Shown: positions 16,591-24,394 of the stretch, piece by piece
How positions within the stretch are numbered: the stretch's first letter is position 1
Layout of the letters: the number at the start of each line of letters is the position of its first letter
Assembly (NCBI RefSeq): GCF_000280925.3
Contig: NZ_CP012109.1
Span: 496,001-560,000 of the forward strand
Length of the DNA: 64,000 nt
Reading direction: 5' to 3'
Origin: Myxococcus hansupus
GTDB lineage: Bacteria; Myxococcota; Myxococcia; Myxococcales; Myxococcaceae
Program-made: the position numbers and the translations under genes
The notes under the pieces: model-generated
What the model was told of the DNA's origin: nothing
The model's input: the letters and a program-made list of their open reading frames with translations, nothing else
The model's database searches: none

Positions 16591-17682
16591 ATGAAGCAGC
16601 GAACGCTTTGCTGTACGGTGCGCTGGTCGTTGCATTCCAAACCTTTGCGAGGATGTATTTTGAGAGCCTTTATCCCCGTATGGCTTGTGATGTGGTGCGT
16701 CCCAGGGCTCGCCATGGCAGGCGTCGTGTGGCGGGGGGACTTCGAGACGGGTGACCGCTCGCAGTACTCCCGTGCGCAAATGGTCAACGCGAACCGGCTC
16801 CAGGTGGTGACGTCACCGGTGGCCGAGGGCAAATACGCGCTGAAGGCGACGGTGCATCAAGGCGACGACCCCATCAACGCCAGCGGGAACCGCAACGAGC
16901 TCGTCTACATCAGCAACGAGCCGGTGGGCTCCGAGTACTACTACCGCTGGAAGGTGATGTTCGCGAACGACTTCCCCAGCGTGGACACGTGGCAGCTCTT
17001 CACGCAGTGGCACCATGACGGGTGCTGCGGCTCGCCGCCGGTGGAGTTCTACGTGCGGGGCGAGCAGATCCTGCTGTCGCTGCCGGGCACCAGCGAGATT
17101 CCCTGGCGCACGAAGCTGACCCGCGGCGTGTGGCACGAGTTCATCCTGCGCGCCAAGTGGTCGTCGGACCCGAAGGTGGGCTTCGTCGAGCTGTGGCACA
17201 ACCAGGAGAAGGTGCTGCCCAAGCGCGCCGCGATGACGATGTACAAGGGGCAGCGGAACTACCTGAAGCTCGGCCTCTACCGGAGTGACACGGTGAAGCC
17301 GGTGGGCGTCGTCTACCACGACGGGTTCATCCAGGCGACGGCGCTGTCGGACGTGCTCGAGCAGAAGCCGGACCCGGTGCCGCCTCCCGTGGACGCGGGG
17401 ACGCCGGATGCGGGCTCACCAGTGGACGCGGGTTCGCCGGTGGATGCGGGCTCCCCCAGGACGCGGGTTCGCCCGTGGATCCGGACCCCGTGGACTCGGG
17501 GGAAGGTTCCGAGGAGCCACAGCCCGAGGCGGACGCGGGGACGCCGCAGGAGGACGCGGGCACGGGCTCCTGGCCGAACGTGCCTCCGCCCGGCGGCATC
17601 TCCTCGGATGACAACGCCGCCGCGCAGGCGGGGTGCAGCAGCACCGGTGGTTCAGCGGCGGCGTTCGCGCTGCTGGGGTTGA
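16591..17682 (+). CDS. Secreted polysaccharide lyase-like protein, frameshifted near its C terminus
   Basis: A signal sequence (RAFIPVWLVMWCVPGLAMAG) precedes a jelly-roll catalytic domain of the PL20/heparin-lyase-I type. Supporting segments are VVWRGDFETGDRSQYS, GNRNELVYIS, WQLFTQWHHD and RNYLKLGLYRSD. These enzymes cleave uronate-containing polysaccharides by beta-elimination outside the cell. After the domain comes a repeated VDAGSP linker; the frame is lost at 17453-17460, ending in an Arg-rich nonsense tail at 17682. The correct continuation is in the neighbouring frame (see next entry). TTG 16660, with AGGA six bases upstream, is a better start than ATG 16591 because it gives a clean signal peptide. 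With one base restored the protein would have a complete MYXO-CTERM anchor. Confidence 0.75.
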   Translation: MKQRTLCCTVRWSLHSKPLRGCILRAFIPVWLVMWCVPGLAMAGVVWRGDFETGDRSQYSRAQMVNANRLQVVTSPVAEGKYALKATVHQGDDPINASGNRNELVYISNEPVGSEYYYRWKVMFANDFPSVDTWQLFTQWHHDGCCGSPPVEFYVRGEQILLSLPGTSEIPWRTKLTRGVWHEFILRAKWSSDPKVGFVELWHNQEKVLPKRAAMTMYKGQRNYLKLGLYRSDTVKPVGVVYHDGFIQATALSDVLEQKPDPVPPPVDAGTPDAGSPVDAGSPVDAGSPRTRVRPWIRTPWTRGKVPRSHSPRRTRGRRRRTRARAPGRTCLRPAASPRMTTPPRRRGAAAPVVQRRRSRCWG

Positions 17683-17717
17683 TGGGTCTGGCGGGTTACC
17701 GCCGCCGCAGGAGCTGA
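17459..17717 (+). pseudogene. Out-of-frame C-terminal tail of the lyase gene with MYXO-CTERM sorting signal
   Basis: This stretch continues the Pro/Asp/Gly linker (DPDPVDSGEGSEEPQPEADA) and ends in AGCSSTGG, a hydrophobic helix (AAAFALLGLMGLAG) and YRRRRS. That is the MYXO-CTERM tripartite signal (Cys, membrane helix, Arg cluster) found on myxobacterial cell-surface proteins. It sits one base out of frame with the lyase domain. The junction follows a C5 run, where the expected codons read CCC GTG GAC but the sequence has CCC then AGGAC, one base short. It is either a sequencing error or a natural loss of the surface anchor. Confidence 0.8.
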
Positions 17718-17726
17718 GCCATGGAG

Positions 17727-17753
17727 GGCGCGCGGGCTTCGAGTCCGCGCGCC
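17727..17753 (+). terminator. Strong hairpin after the lyase gene
   Basis: A perfect 9-bp GC stem (GGCGCGCGG / CCGCGCGCC) with a 9-nt loop starts nine bases after the stop codon of the MYXO-CTERM tail. Its position supports the view that the transcript really extends to 17717. Confidence 0.65.
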
Positions 17754-17950
17754 TTCGTGGTGCGGTGTGGGGTGCGAGTCTCGACCTTCGTGTCTTGATG
17801 GCTCGCACCCACCCGCGACGTGGGATTGCCAGCGCGGGCCTGCCTGGCTCCGAGACGGCGCGCCGCTCTCGTCTGAGTCAGAGACCCAACGTGGCGCGTC
17901 CGCATCCTTCACCGCGCCGAGTCCTTCGCACCGCTGCCTGACGCGTTGAT

Positions 17951-17976
17951 GGCACGCCTGACGTGTCAGCCGTGCC
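17951..17976. promoter_or_regulatory. Nested palindrome, copy 1 (core CTGACGTGTCAG)
   Basis: The core CTGAC-GT-GTCAG is flanked symmetrically by GGCACG and CGTGCC, giving a 26-bp nested dyad. The same core recurs about 370 bp downstream. It could be a protein-binding operator or form an RNA hairpin; no protein is implicated by the sequence. Confidence 0.5.
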
Positions 17977-18326
17977 TCGCGTCGGTCCGTTTCGCGCGAG
18001 CGGCTGGAGTCATCACCTCACAGGTCATGCCCCGGGCCCGTCGTTCCGAGGGAGGTTCGGTGGGCCTCGGGCTCTGCGTCCCTCGTGGGGTTCGTTCCGC
18101 CGCCATTCGGGCCTCGGGGGTTTCTTCTAGGCCTCGCTTTCGCCGCGCGTCGTCGTGGCCCTTGGGCTCGCCGCGAGACCTGGCGACCGGATGAGGCGGG
18201 TCCCATCACTCCCGCTGGTTCCATGTGCTGGTGCTGGAATGGATGTGGATTTCGTCTGTGATTGCTGTGGAGTCAGGCGGGATTTGCGTAATGGCTTTCA
18301 TGTGAGGCCGGAACGGGGGATGTCGG

Positions 18327-18342
18327 GCCTGACGTGTCAGGC
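18327..18342. promoter_or_regulatory. Palindrome, copy 2 (core CTGACGTGTCAG)
   Basis: GCCTGAC-GT-GTCAGGC is a perfect 7+2+7 dyad about 170 bp upstream of the PixA-like start codon, followed by a third half-site (GTCAGG). As the second copy of the same core, it is a candidate operator for the PixA-like gene. Confidence 0.5.
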
Positions 18343-18514
18343 GTCAGGTCCTGTCTTCTGTCTTGGCGTGGCCTTCAGAGGGAGCGAGGGATGGGCAAGT
18401 GCTGGCATCTGCATTGCTCTGGTGTTGGTCAGGCGGGATGAACTCCTGGCCGTGAACCCGATGTGAGGGTTCAGCAGTGCCACACCTCAACCACATGAAG
18501 GAATGGGTGCTTCC

Positions 18515-19093
18515 ATGGCGAAGATCGTCTACCTGATTGATTCCAGTGCGCTCCCCAAGAAGGGCGGGACTTCCGTTGCCACGGCGGTCGCGGTCGGGCA
18601 TCCGCCGTTCCTCCTGAACGACAATCCCGAGGGTGCCGACTACAAGGTTCCCGTCAAGAAGGGGGAGAACATCCGCATCTACACGGAGGAGAAGAACCAC
18701 CTCTCGTCCGTGAAGATCGCGCCCAATGGCATCATCGTGCACACCTTCAACAAGGATGCGCTGACGGTCGCGTACATGAAGGACTCCTCGAAGCGGCCCA
18801 TCGACATCCCCAACTTCGACATGGATCCGGGCCCGGTGCCGGACTTCGTCGCGTACAGCGATAACGACGCGCAATGGGAGCCGGCGCCGTCCTCCTGGTC
18901 GAACTGGGCCACCAACCCGCTCATCGACGAGGACCTCACGGCGAGCATGACGCGCAGCTACATTCCCTACGTCACCTTCAATGCGAGCACGATCGTGAGC
19001 GGTGAGCTCGTGTACGGCGTGGTGTTCGGCCTGACGCGGGACGGGGAGAACATCGAGTACTTCTACTTCGACCCGTCCATCGTCATTTCTTGA
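18515..19093 (+). CDS. PixA/AidA-family inclusion body protein
   Basis: A 192-residue soluble protein with no signal peptide. Features shared with the PixA/AidA family are the opening strand KIVYLIDSS, a central RSYIPYVTFNASTIVSGE-like segment, and an end with YFYFDPSIVIS. In Xenorhabdus, PixA forms cytoplasmic crystalline inclusions; AidA in other bacteria is linked to quorum sensing and virulence. The biochemical role is unknown in all cases. I prefer ATG 18515 because AAGGA lies about twelve bases upstream; ATG 18503 would sit directly on that sequence. The gene stands alone after a long palindrome-bearing leader. GC is lower than in the neighbours, which fits horizontal acquisition or a highly expressed structural protein. 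Confidence 0.82.
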   Translation: MAKIVYLIDSSALPKKGGTSVATAVAVGHPPFLLNDNPEGADYKVPVKKGENIRIYTEEKNHLSSVKIAPNGIIVHTFNKDALTVAYMKDSSKRPIDIPNFDMDPGPVPDFVAYSDNDAQWEPAPSSWSNWATNPLIDEDLTASMTRSYIPYVTFNASTIVSGELVYGVVFGLTRDGENIEYFYFDPSIVIS

Positions 19094-19191
19094 GCCCGTG
19101 GATTGATGGGCTGAGCGCAGGTGCCCGGCGCGCTTGATGGGCGCCCGCTTCGTTCCTCGCTCTGTTGAACGCGCCGTGCAATATCGGTGGT

Positions 19192-19227
19192 CCAGGGGCG
19201 TTGGGCATGTTCCGACAACGCCCCTGG
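19192..19227 (+). promoter_or_regulatory. 12-bp perfect inverted repeat ending 8 bases before a start codon
   Basis: CCAGGGGCGTTG and CAACGCCCCTGG pair perfectly around a 12-nt loop. The repeat lies between the PixA-like stop (19093) and the serine hydrolase ATG (19236). The right arm covers the normal ribosome-binding position, so the hairpin could be a terminator for the upstream gene or could hide the start of the downstream one. Confidence 0.6.
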
Positions 19228-19235
19228 GACCGCCC

Positions 19236-20831
19236 ATGCGAATCCGACTCTTCCTTCCGCTCTGCTCCCTGCTGGCCTGTTCCCACGCGCAACAGGCGAG
19301 CGCGCCCGCTGCGGCTCCCGTCACCACGGCGCCGCCCGCGCCAGCAGACCCTGAAGCGCAGTTCCGAGAATCGCTGCAGCGGGCGGGCAGGGCGATGGAG
19401 GCCGGGCAGTTCGACTCCGCGCTCGCGGAGATGCAGCGGCTGTGGGACGGCGGTCATCAGTCGGACGATGTGGCCTGGTACGCCGCCTATGCCTCGTTGG
19501 GCAAAGGGGACGACGCCGGTGCCTTCACGTGGTTGGAGCGTGCCGTCGAACAGGGGATGAGTTCCCCGGGGGACCTGCTGCACGACAAGTCCCTGGCGCC
19601 GCTGCGGCGGATGCCGGGCTTCGACGCGCTGGTGGCGCGGGCGAGGGAGAACGCGCAGAAGGCCCGCGTCGAGGGCAACGTGGGCGCGGGGTTGGAGAAG
19701 GTGACACCCGCGGAGGCGGGGCTCTCGGAGCCCGCGCTCGCGGCCTTCGTGAAGGCGGCCGAGGACGCGGGGTCCTCCGCGTTGGTGGTGCTCCGCCACG
19801 GCAAGCTGGTGGGGGAGTGGTACTTCGGCGGCGAAACGCAGCGCATCGAGTCCATGTCCGCCACCAAGGGCGTGACGGCGCTGGCCATCGGCCTGCTCAT
19901 CGACGAGGGCAAGATTCCCTCGCTCGATACGCCTGTGTCCGCCTTCTTCCCCGCGTGGAAGGACGGCATCAAGGGCAAGGTCACCCTGCGGCATCTGCTC
20001 AATCACACCTCGGGGCTGGCGGCGAACGCCCACGCGATGGACATCTACGAGTCGCGGGACTTCGTCCGCTACGCGCTCGACAGCCACGTGGTGGACGTCC
20101 CGGGCAGCCGGTTCTTCTACAACAACAAGGCCACCAACCTGCTGGCGGGCGTGGTGGAGCGCGCGTCGGGCGAGAAGATGGACGCGTACCTGATGCGCCG
20201 CCTCTTCGAGCCGCTCGGCATCCGAGACGTGTTCTGGCAGAAGGACCCTTCCGGCAATCCGCTGGGCATGTCCGGGTTGCGGCTGCACCCCGTGGACTTC
20301 GCCAAGGTGGGGCAGTTGATGCTCCAGAGGGGCGTCTGGAACGGGCAGCGCATCCTGAGCGAGGCGTGGATTCGCGAGTGCACAGTGGCGCCGTCCCAGG
20401 ACCACAACCCGACCGCGGGGCTGCTCTGGTGGCTCGTCTATGAGAAGTCGTTCCGGGTGCTCGGCCAGGACATGGTGAATGAGGCTCGCCGCAACGGCAT
20501 GTCGGAGTCGTCGCTGTCGCGCCTGAAGGATTTGGTGGGGAAGCCGCTTCCCTCGGATGCCTTCGCGAAGACCCTCACGGAACGGCTGGGCGGCGAGAAT
20601 GGCGTTCGGGAGCTGATGGAGAAGACCGCCCGGGTTCCGCTGCTCACTCATGTGGAAGGGGCGCCGAAGGCGTACTCCGCGCGAGGCTCGTTCGGGCAGT
20701 TGCTGCTGGTCGCGCCCGCGCAGGACCTGGTCGTCGTGCGCATGGCCGTCCCGGATGGGCGTGTGCCTCCCGAGGTCATGGGGTTCCCCGGCTTCGATGC
20801 CCTGGCCCTGTCGCTGGTGGCGGCTCCCTGA
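19236..20831 (+). CDS. Lipoprotein serine hydrolase, class C beta-lactamase/PBP4* family
   Basis: A 531-residue predicted lipoprotein with lipobox LLAC (Cys near 15). Residues about 40-140 are helical and TPR-like. The hydrolase domain follows. Its nucleophile motif is SATK (Ser208, Lys211), the second motif is YNN (Tyr295-Asn297), and a late RGSFGQ takes the place of the usual KTG-like strand. Proteins of this group are D-Ala-D-Ala peptidases, esterases or amidases; true beta-lactamase activity is uncommon. ATG 19236 gives the lipoprotein signal and begins directly after a stable inverted repeat. The N-terminal TPR-like part suggests a protein partner at the outer membrane. Confidence 0.88.
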   Translation: MRIRLFLPLCSLLACSHAQQASAPAAAPVTTAPPAPADPEAQFRESLQRAGRAMEAGQFDSALAEMQRLWDGGHQSDDVAWYAAYASLGKGDDAGAFTWLERAVEQGMSSPGDLLHDKSLAPLRRMPGFDALVARARENAQKARVEGNVGAGLEKVTPAEAGLSEPALAAFVKAAEDAGSSALVVLRHGKLVGEWYFGGETQRIESMSATKGVTALAIGLLIDEGKIPSLDTPVSAFFPAWKDGIKGKVTLRHLLNHTSGLAANAHAMDIYESRDFVRYALDSHVVDVPGSRFFYNNKATNLLAGVVERASGEKMDAYLMRRLFEPLGIRDVFWQKDPSGNPLGMSGLRLHPVDFAKVGQLMLQRGVWNGQRILSEAWIRECTVAPSQDHNPTAGLLWWLVYEKSFRVLGQDMVNEARRNGMSESSLSRLKDLVGKPLPSDAFAKTLTERLGGENGVRELMEKTARVPLLTHVEGAPKAYSARGSFGQLLLVAPAQDLVVVRMAVPDGRVPPEVMGFPGFDALALSLVAAP

Positions 20832-20906
20832 CCCGTCCGGTGCCCGAGGGGGGGCCGCCGCCTGTGTGCTCGCAGGGCGGGGGCTGTGGCATAAATCACG
20901 TCCAGC

Positions 20907-22190
20907 ATGCAGCCACCTCGCCGCGTTTCGCTCGTCATGAGCTACCAGTACCCGGGCAAGTACGCCTTCACCGTGCTGGCGGGCGCGGTGGAGTCGGACC
21001 CGGCGCTGTCGGATGTGACGCTCCACTTTCCTCGCAGCCGCGAGACGCTCCTGGACACCGTGCGAGAACGCGCGGATGCCGGAGACACGGTGGTGGCCGC
21101 GTGGTCCTTCTATTCGGCCAGCTTCGCGCCCGCGGTGGCGGAGTTGGCGTGGGTGCGTGAGCGCCTGGAGGGCCGGGAGGTGCTGTGCATCGCCGGTGGG
21201 GTGCATGCGACGGCGGAGACGCTCCAGACGCTCCAGGCGGGCTTCGACCTGGTGGCGGTGGGCGAGGGTGAGTACTCGCTGCGGGCGCTGCTGGGCCGCG
21301 TGCTGCGAGGCGAGGAGCCGCGGGACACGCACGGCGTCGCGTATCTGAAGGATGGGAAGATGGTGCAGCACGGCCGGGGTGAGGGCGTGCAACTCGACGA
21401 CTTCCCGCCGTTCGCCGCGCGCAACGCGCAGTACGGCGCCATCGAAATCACGCGAGGCTGCATCTACGCGTGCCGCTTCTGCCAGACGCCATTCATGAGC
21501 AAGGCGCGGTTCCGGCATCGCTCCGTGGCGAACGTGGCGCACTGGGCGCGCGAGCTGCGGCGCTCGGGCCGGCGTGACATCCGCTTCATCACGCCCACGT
21601 CCATGTCCTACGGGACGGCGGATGAATCGGTGAACCTGGAGGCGGTGGAGGCGCTGCTCGCGGCGGTAAAGGAGGCGATGGCGCCGGACGGGCGCGTCTA
21701 CTACGGCACCTTCCCATCGGAGGTCCGGCCCGAGCACGTGACGCCGGAGGCGCTGGCGCTGCTCAAGCGCTACGTCCACAACGACAACCTCATCATCGGC
21801 GGGCAATCCGGCTCCGAGCGCATCCTCCAGAGCACGCGTCGGGGGCACGACGTGGAGACGGTGGTGCGCGCCACGCGCATCGCGGTGGAGTGCGGCTTCG
21901 TGCCGAACGTGGACTTCATCCTGGGACTCCCGGGCGAGGAGCCCGCGGACGTGGATGCGACGGTGGCGCTGATGGAGAAGCTGGCGGCGCTGGGCGCGCG
22001 CGTGCACGGGCACACCTTCATGCCACTGCCGGGCACGCCCTTCCGCGATGCACCGCCGGGTTCGGTGGATGAAGAGACACAGCGCAAGCTGGACCGGTTG
22101 GCTTCACAGGGCCGCCTGTATGGACATTGGAAGCAGCAGGTCACCCTGGCGGAAGGCATTGCCTCACGTCGCCGTCCCCGTGCGGGGTAA
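20907..22190 (+). CDS. B12-binding domain radical SAM protein (MJ_1487-like)
   Basis: The protein has 427 residues. The N-terminal half is a cobalamin-binding-like Rossmann domain (VVAAWSFYSASFAPAV and LCIAGGVHATAETLQ). The radical SAM core has CIYACRFC (Cys-x3-Cys-x2-Cys) near residues 189-196, followed by the GGQSGSERIL and FILGLPGEE elements of SAM binding. The architecture is that of class B radical SAM enzymes, which perform methylations or rearrangements on unreactive carbons. It resembles the subfamily that TIGRFAM groups around MJ_1487, whose substrate is unknown. Start ATG 20907. It is followed within 55 bp by the first toxin gene, but the palindrome there suggests separate expression. 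Confidence 0.87.
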   Translation: MQPPRRVSLVMSYQYPGKYAFTVLAGAVESDPALSDVTLHFPRSRETLLDTVRERADAGDTVVAAWSFYSASFAPAVAELAWVRERLEGREVLCIAGGVHATAETLQTLQAGFDLVAVGEGEYSLRALLGRVLRGEEPRDTHGVAYLKDGKMVQHGRGEGVQLDDFPPFAARNAQYGAIEITRGCIYACRFCQTPFMSKARFRHRSVANVAHWARELRRSGRRDIRFITPTSMSYGTADESVNLEAVEALLAAVKEAMAPDGRVYYGTFPSEVRPEHVTPEALALLKRYVHNDNLIIGGQSGSERILQSTRRGHDVETVVRATRIAVECGFVPNVDFILGLPGEEPADVDATVALMEKLAALGARVHGHTFMPLPGTPFRDAPPGSVDEETQRKLDRLASQGRLYGHWKQQVTLAEGIASRRRPRAG

Positions 22191-22222
22191 AGGCAGGGGC
22201 AGCGCGGCGCGGAAAAGACAGA

Positions 22223-22242
22223 CCTGAAGCCTAGGCTTCAGG
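22223..22242. promoter_or_regulatory. 20-bp palindrome before toxin gene 1
   Basis: CCTGAAGCCTAGGCTTCAGG is a perfect palindrome ending two bases before the ATG of the first toxin gene. The second toxin gene has the 16-bp core at the same place. It lies where a ribosome-binding site should be, so a translational or operator role is likely. Confidence 0.7.
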
Positions 22243-22244
22243 GG

Positions 22245-22916
22245 ATGCGAATCTGTCTGTCCCGAGGGCTTTCGGTGCTCGCAGTGCTTTGGCTGGGGTG
22301 CGCCACCTCGGTCAAGCCGCCCATGCAGCAGGTCTGGGACGAGGCGGAGCTGGAGTGCTCGACTCCGCACGAGGACCAGTGTGTCTCCCTTCTGTGTCTG
22401 GAGGACGCGTGCGGTTTCTACCCCTGCGCGGACTCGCCCGGAGAGGTGGAGCTGGCGCGCTTTCCTCCCGCGCGACCTCCGGCGGCCGCTGCGGCTCCGG
22501 GCCGAGGTCCCCGGCGGAACTGGGGCGGCGGTCAGCAGCTTCCTCGGGGCGCGGTCATGGTGTTTCCCCACTGGGGTGGGGCGCCCGAGCGACTCATTCC
22601 GCCGTCACATCGGCTGCCGCCTGGACGTTGGGAGAAGCATCACATCTTCCCCCAGGCACAGGACCTCGCCGCCTGGTTCGTGCAGCAGGGCGTCAAGATT
22701 CACAACTACACCATGCCGATACCGAGAGAACTCCACCAAAGGATTCACCAGGGAGGCAACCGCGGTGGCGCGTGGAATCAAGCGTGGCGCGAGTTCAGGA
22801 CCCGCAACCCGGGTGCATTGCCCGAAGAGATCTTCAAGCACGCAGGGGAACTCATTTACCGCTTCCAGCTCATGGGTGGACCGATCCGACCCTATTATTC
22901 TCGGCCTGGAACGTGA
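22245..22916 (+). CDS. sitA: SitA-like polymorphic toxin lipoprotein, copy 1
   Basis: A 223-residue lipoprotein (lipobox WLGC). The mature N terminus is Cys-rich (six Cys in about 40 residues), then a Pro/Ala linker. The C-terminal domain of about 100 residues contains EKHHIFPQ, resembling HNH/HHH-type nuclease toxins, and the family ending FKHAGELIYRFQLMGGPI. In M. xanthus, Sit lipoproteins are passed between kin cells by TraA/TraB outer-membrane exchange and kill recipients lacking the matching SitI. The immunity gene begins 6 bp downstream. This protein belongs to the Myxococcus paralogous lipoprotein family (DUF2380-like). Toxic activity is inferred from family and partner, not shown. Confidence 0.85.
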   Translation: MRICLSRGLSVLAVLWLGCATSVKPPMQQVWDEAELECSTPHEDQCVSLLCLEDACGFYPCADSPGEVELARFPPARPPAAAAAPGRGPRRNWGGGQQLPRGAVMVFPHWGGAPERLIPPSHRLPPGRWEKHHIFPQAQDLAAWFVQQGVKIHNYTMPIPRELHQRIHQGGNRGGAWNQAWREFRTRNPGALPEEIFKHAGELIYRFQLMGGPIRPYYSRPGT

Positions 22917-22922
22917 GGATGC

Positions 22923-23648
22923 ATGCCCCGCTACTTCTGGCTCTTGGAGGATTGGACGGCGTTGGCCGCTTACAAAGGGGACTTCAATGCCGCGCACAAA
23001 TGGGGCCTGCCTGGGTTGGCGAAGTGCCCCGGCTGCGGCGCAACCTGGGCCTCTACCGGTCATAACTACCCCGCGGTCGATTTGTCCGCGTTGCCAGAGC
23101 AGCACGAGTTCCTGAAGGCCCGGCCCGAGCCATTCGCCGAGTTCATGCGCCTTCAGGCGTTGGTTCGCCCGCTGGCCCCTCCTGGCGTCGCCCTCCCTCC
23201 GGGGACGTTGTTTGGCCCATTGGTGGGGACCGCGCGGGGCGATCTCGGGCCGCTGACGTGGCAGGGCAGTTATCTGCTGTTGCTTCGCCGGGACGCCTTC
23301 GAGGCGCTCCAAGCCGAAGGCGTCCTAGACCCCGCGAGCCGGAAGGCGGAGCTGCGCTTCCGCCAGAAGGCAGCGCCCGAATACCTGGAACCGCAAGTCG
23401 AGCTGCGTGGTCAACTTCACTCGGACTGCTACCCGCCGGATCAACGGCCCCCTTGCACCACTTGTGGCCGGTTTGGAATGACACTGCCCGACGACCCCAT
23501 CCTCGACGCGGCCTCGCTGCCCACGGACCGGGACCTCTTCCGCGTGGGCAACTTCGCGACCGTGCTCATCGGCACCGAGCGCTTCAAGGACGCAGTGCAG
23601 CGCCTGGGCCTGGAAGGCATCGCCTTCCGCGAGATTCCCACCCGGTGA
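22923..23648 (+). CDS. sitI: SitI-like double-CXXCG immunity protein, copy 1
   Basis: A 241-residue cytoplasmic protein with two CXXCG motifs: CPGCG near residue 35 and CTTCG near residue 180. This is the signature of the Myxococcus double-CXXCG paralogous family, which includes immunity proteins for SitA6-type toxins. The paired motifs probably bind one zinc. The C-terminal quarter (from about DDPILDAASL) is almost identical to copy 2, whereas the middle has diverged, as expected if it determines which toxin is neutralised. Start ATG 22923 is 6 bp after the toxin stop, so the two are co-translated. Confidence 0.88.
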   Translation: MPRYFWLLEDWTALAAYKGDFNAAHKWGLPGLAKCPGCGATWASTGHNYPAVDLSALPEQHEFLKARPEPFAEFMRLQALVRPLAPPGVALPPGTLFGPLVGTARGDLGPLTWQGSYLLLLRRDAFEALQAEGVLDPASRKAELRFRQKAAPEYLEPQVELRGQLHSDCYPPDQRPPCTTCGRFGMTLPDDPILDAASLPTDRDLFRVGNFATVLIGTERFKDAVQRLGLEGIAFREIPTR

Positions 23649-23702
23649 CGCGGGTGCCTTCACTTCAGTGTTAGCTGCAGGGCGGAACGGAAAAGACAGA
23701 CC

Positions 23703-23718
23703 TGAAGCCTAGGCTTCA
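23703..23718. promoter_or_regulatory. 16-bp palindrome before toxin gene 2
   Basis: TGAAGCCTAGGCTTCA is the conserved core of the palindrome in front of copy 1. It ends four bases before the ATG at 23723, and one outer base pair is lost. The same GGAAAAGACAGACC leader precedes it. Confidence 0.7.
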
Positions 23719-23722
23719 CGGA

Positions 23723-24394
23723 ATGCGAATCAGTCTGCTCCGATGGCTTCCGGTGCTGGCGGTGCTTTGTCTGGGGTGTGCCACCTCGGTCAGGCCGTCC
23801 ATGCAGCAGGCCTGGGACGAAGCGGAGTTGGAGTGCGCGGCTCCGCACGAGGACCAGTGCGTCTCAATGCTGTGTCTGGGAGACGCGTGTGGCTTCTACC
23901 CCTGCGCGGACTCGCCCGGAGAGGTGGAACTAGCGCGCTTCCCTCCCGCGCGGCCTCCGGCGGCCGCTGCGGCTCCGGGCAGAGGTCCCCGGCGGAACTG
24001 GGGCGCTGGACAGCAGCTTCCTCGGGGCGCGGTCATGGTGTTTCCCCACTGGGGTGGGGCGCCCGAGCGACTCATTCCGCCGTCACATCGGCTGCCGCCT
24101 GGACGCTGGGAGAAGCATCACATCTTTCCCCAGGCCCCCGAGCTTGCTGGATGGTTCACGCAGCAGGGCGTCAAGATTCACGACTACACCATGCCGATTC
24201 CTCTCGAACTCCATCGGCGCATTCATGGTGGGGCAGGCGCTGGCGGCGCTTGGAATGAAGCGTGGCGTGCGTACATGCGGCGAAACAGCGGGGCGACCCC
24301 TGAAGAGATTTTCAAGCACGCGGGGGAGCTGATCTACCGCTTCCAACTGATAGGCGGGCCGATTCGCCCGTACTATTCCAGGCCAGGAACATGA
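23723..24394 (+). CDS. sitA: SitA-like polymorphic toxin lipoprotein, copy 2
   Basis: The length is 223 residues, the same as copy 1. The lipobox is LGC, and the Cys-rich N terminus and Pro/Ala linker are almost unchanged. The C-terminal domain keeps EKHHIFPQ and the ending IFKHAGELIYRFQL but differs at many positions between them, for example PELAGWFTQ instead of QDLAAWFVQ and GGAGAGGAWNEAWR instead of GGNRGGAWNQAWR. The stop overlaps the immunity start (ATGA), a tighter arrangement than copy 1. As a second member of the locus it may have its own immunity specificity. Confidence 0.85.
   Translation: MRISLLRWLPVLAVLCLGCATSVRPSMQQAWDEAELECAAPHEDQCVSMLCLGDACGFYPCADSPGEVELARFPPARPPAAAAAPGRGPRRNWGAGQQLPRGAVMVFPHWGGAPERLIPPSHRLPPGRWEKHHIFPQAPELAGWFTQQGVKIHDYTMPIPLELHRRIHGGAGAGGAWNEAWRAYMRRNSGATPEEIFKHAGELIYRFQLIGGPIRPYYSRPGT

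Larger units (their letters stand above)
17754..18514. other. Gene-free stretch with several inverted repeats
   Basis: About 760 bp with no convincing coding bias in any frame. It holds a 9-bp inverted repeat (GGGTGCGAG at 17770-17778 with CTCGCACCC at 17802-17810) and two copies of a CTGACGTGTCAG palindrome listed separately. It ends with the promoter and leader region of the PixA-like gene. Probably regulatory and decayed sequence; no RNA gene recognised. Confidence 0.5.

Noticed and set aside
18155..18466. Possible small plus-strand gene of about 100 codons before the PixA-like gene
   Set aside because: No ribosome-binding site, no coding bias, and it spans the repeated palindromes.
19236..20831. 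Classification as an antibiotic-resistance beta-lactamase
   Set aside because: The SxxK and YxN motifs fit the wider serine hydrolase family. The third motif and the lipoprotein plus TPR-like N terminus do not match AmpC enzymes.
19083..22013. Minus-strand frame of 976 codons over the hydrolase and radical SAM genes
   Set aside because: Arg/His/Gln-rich shadow; both plus-strand genes have intact catalytic motifs.
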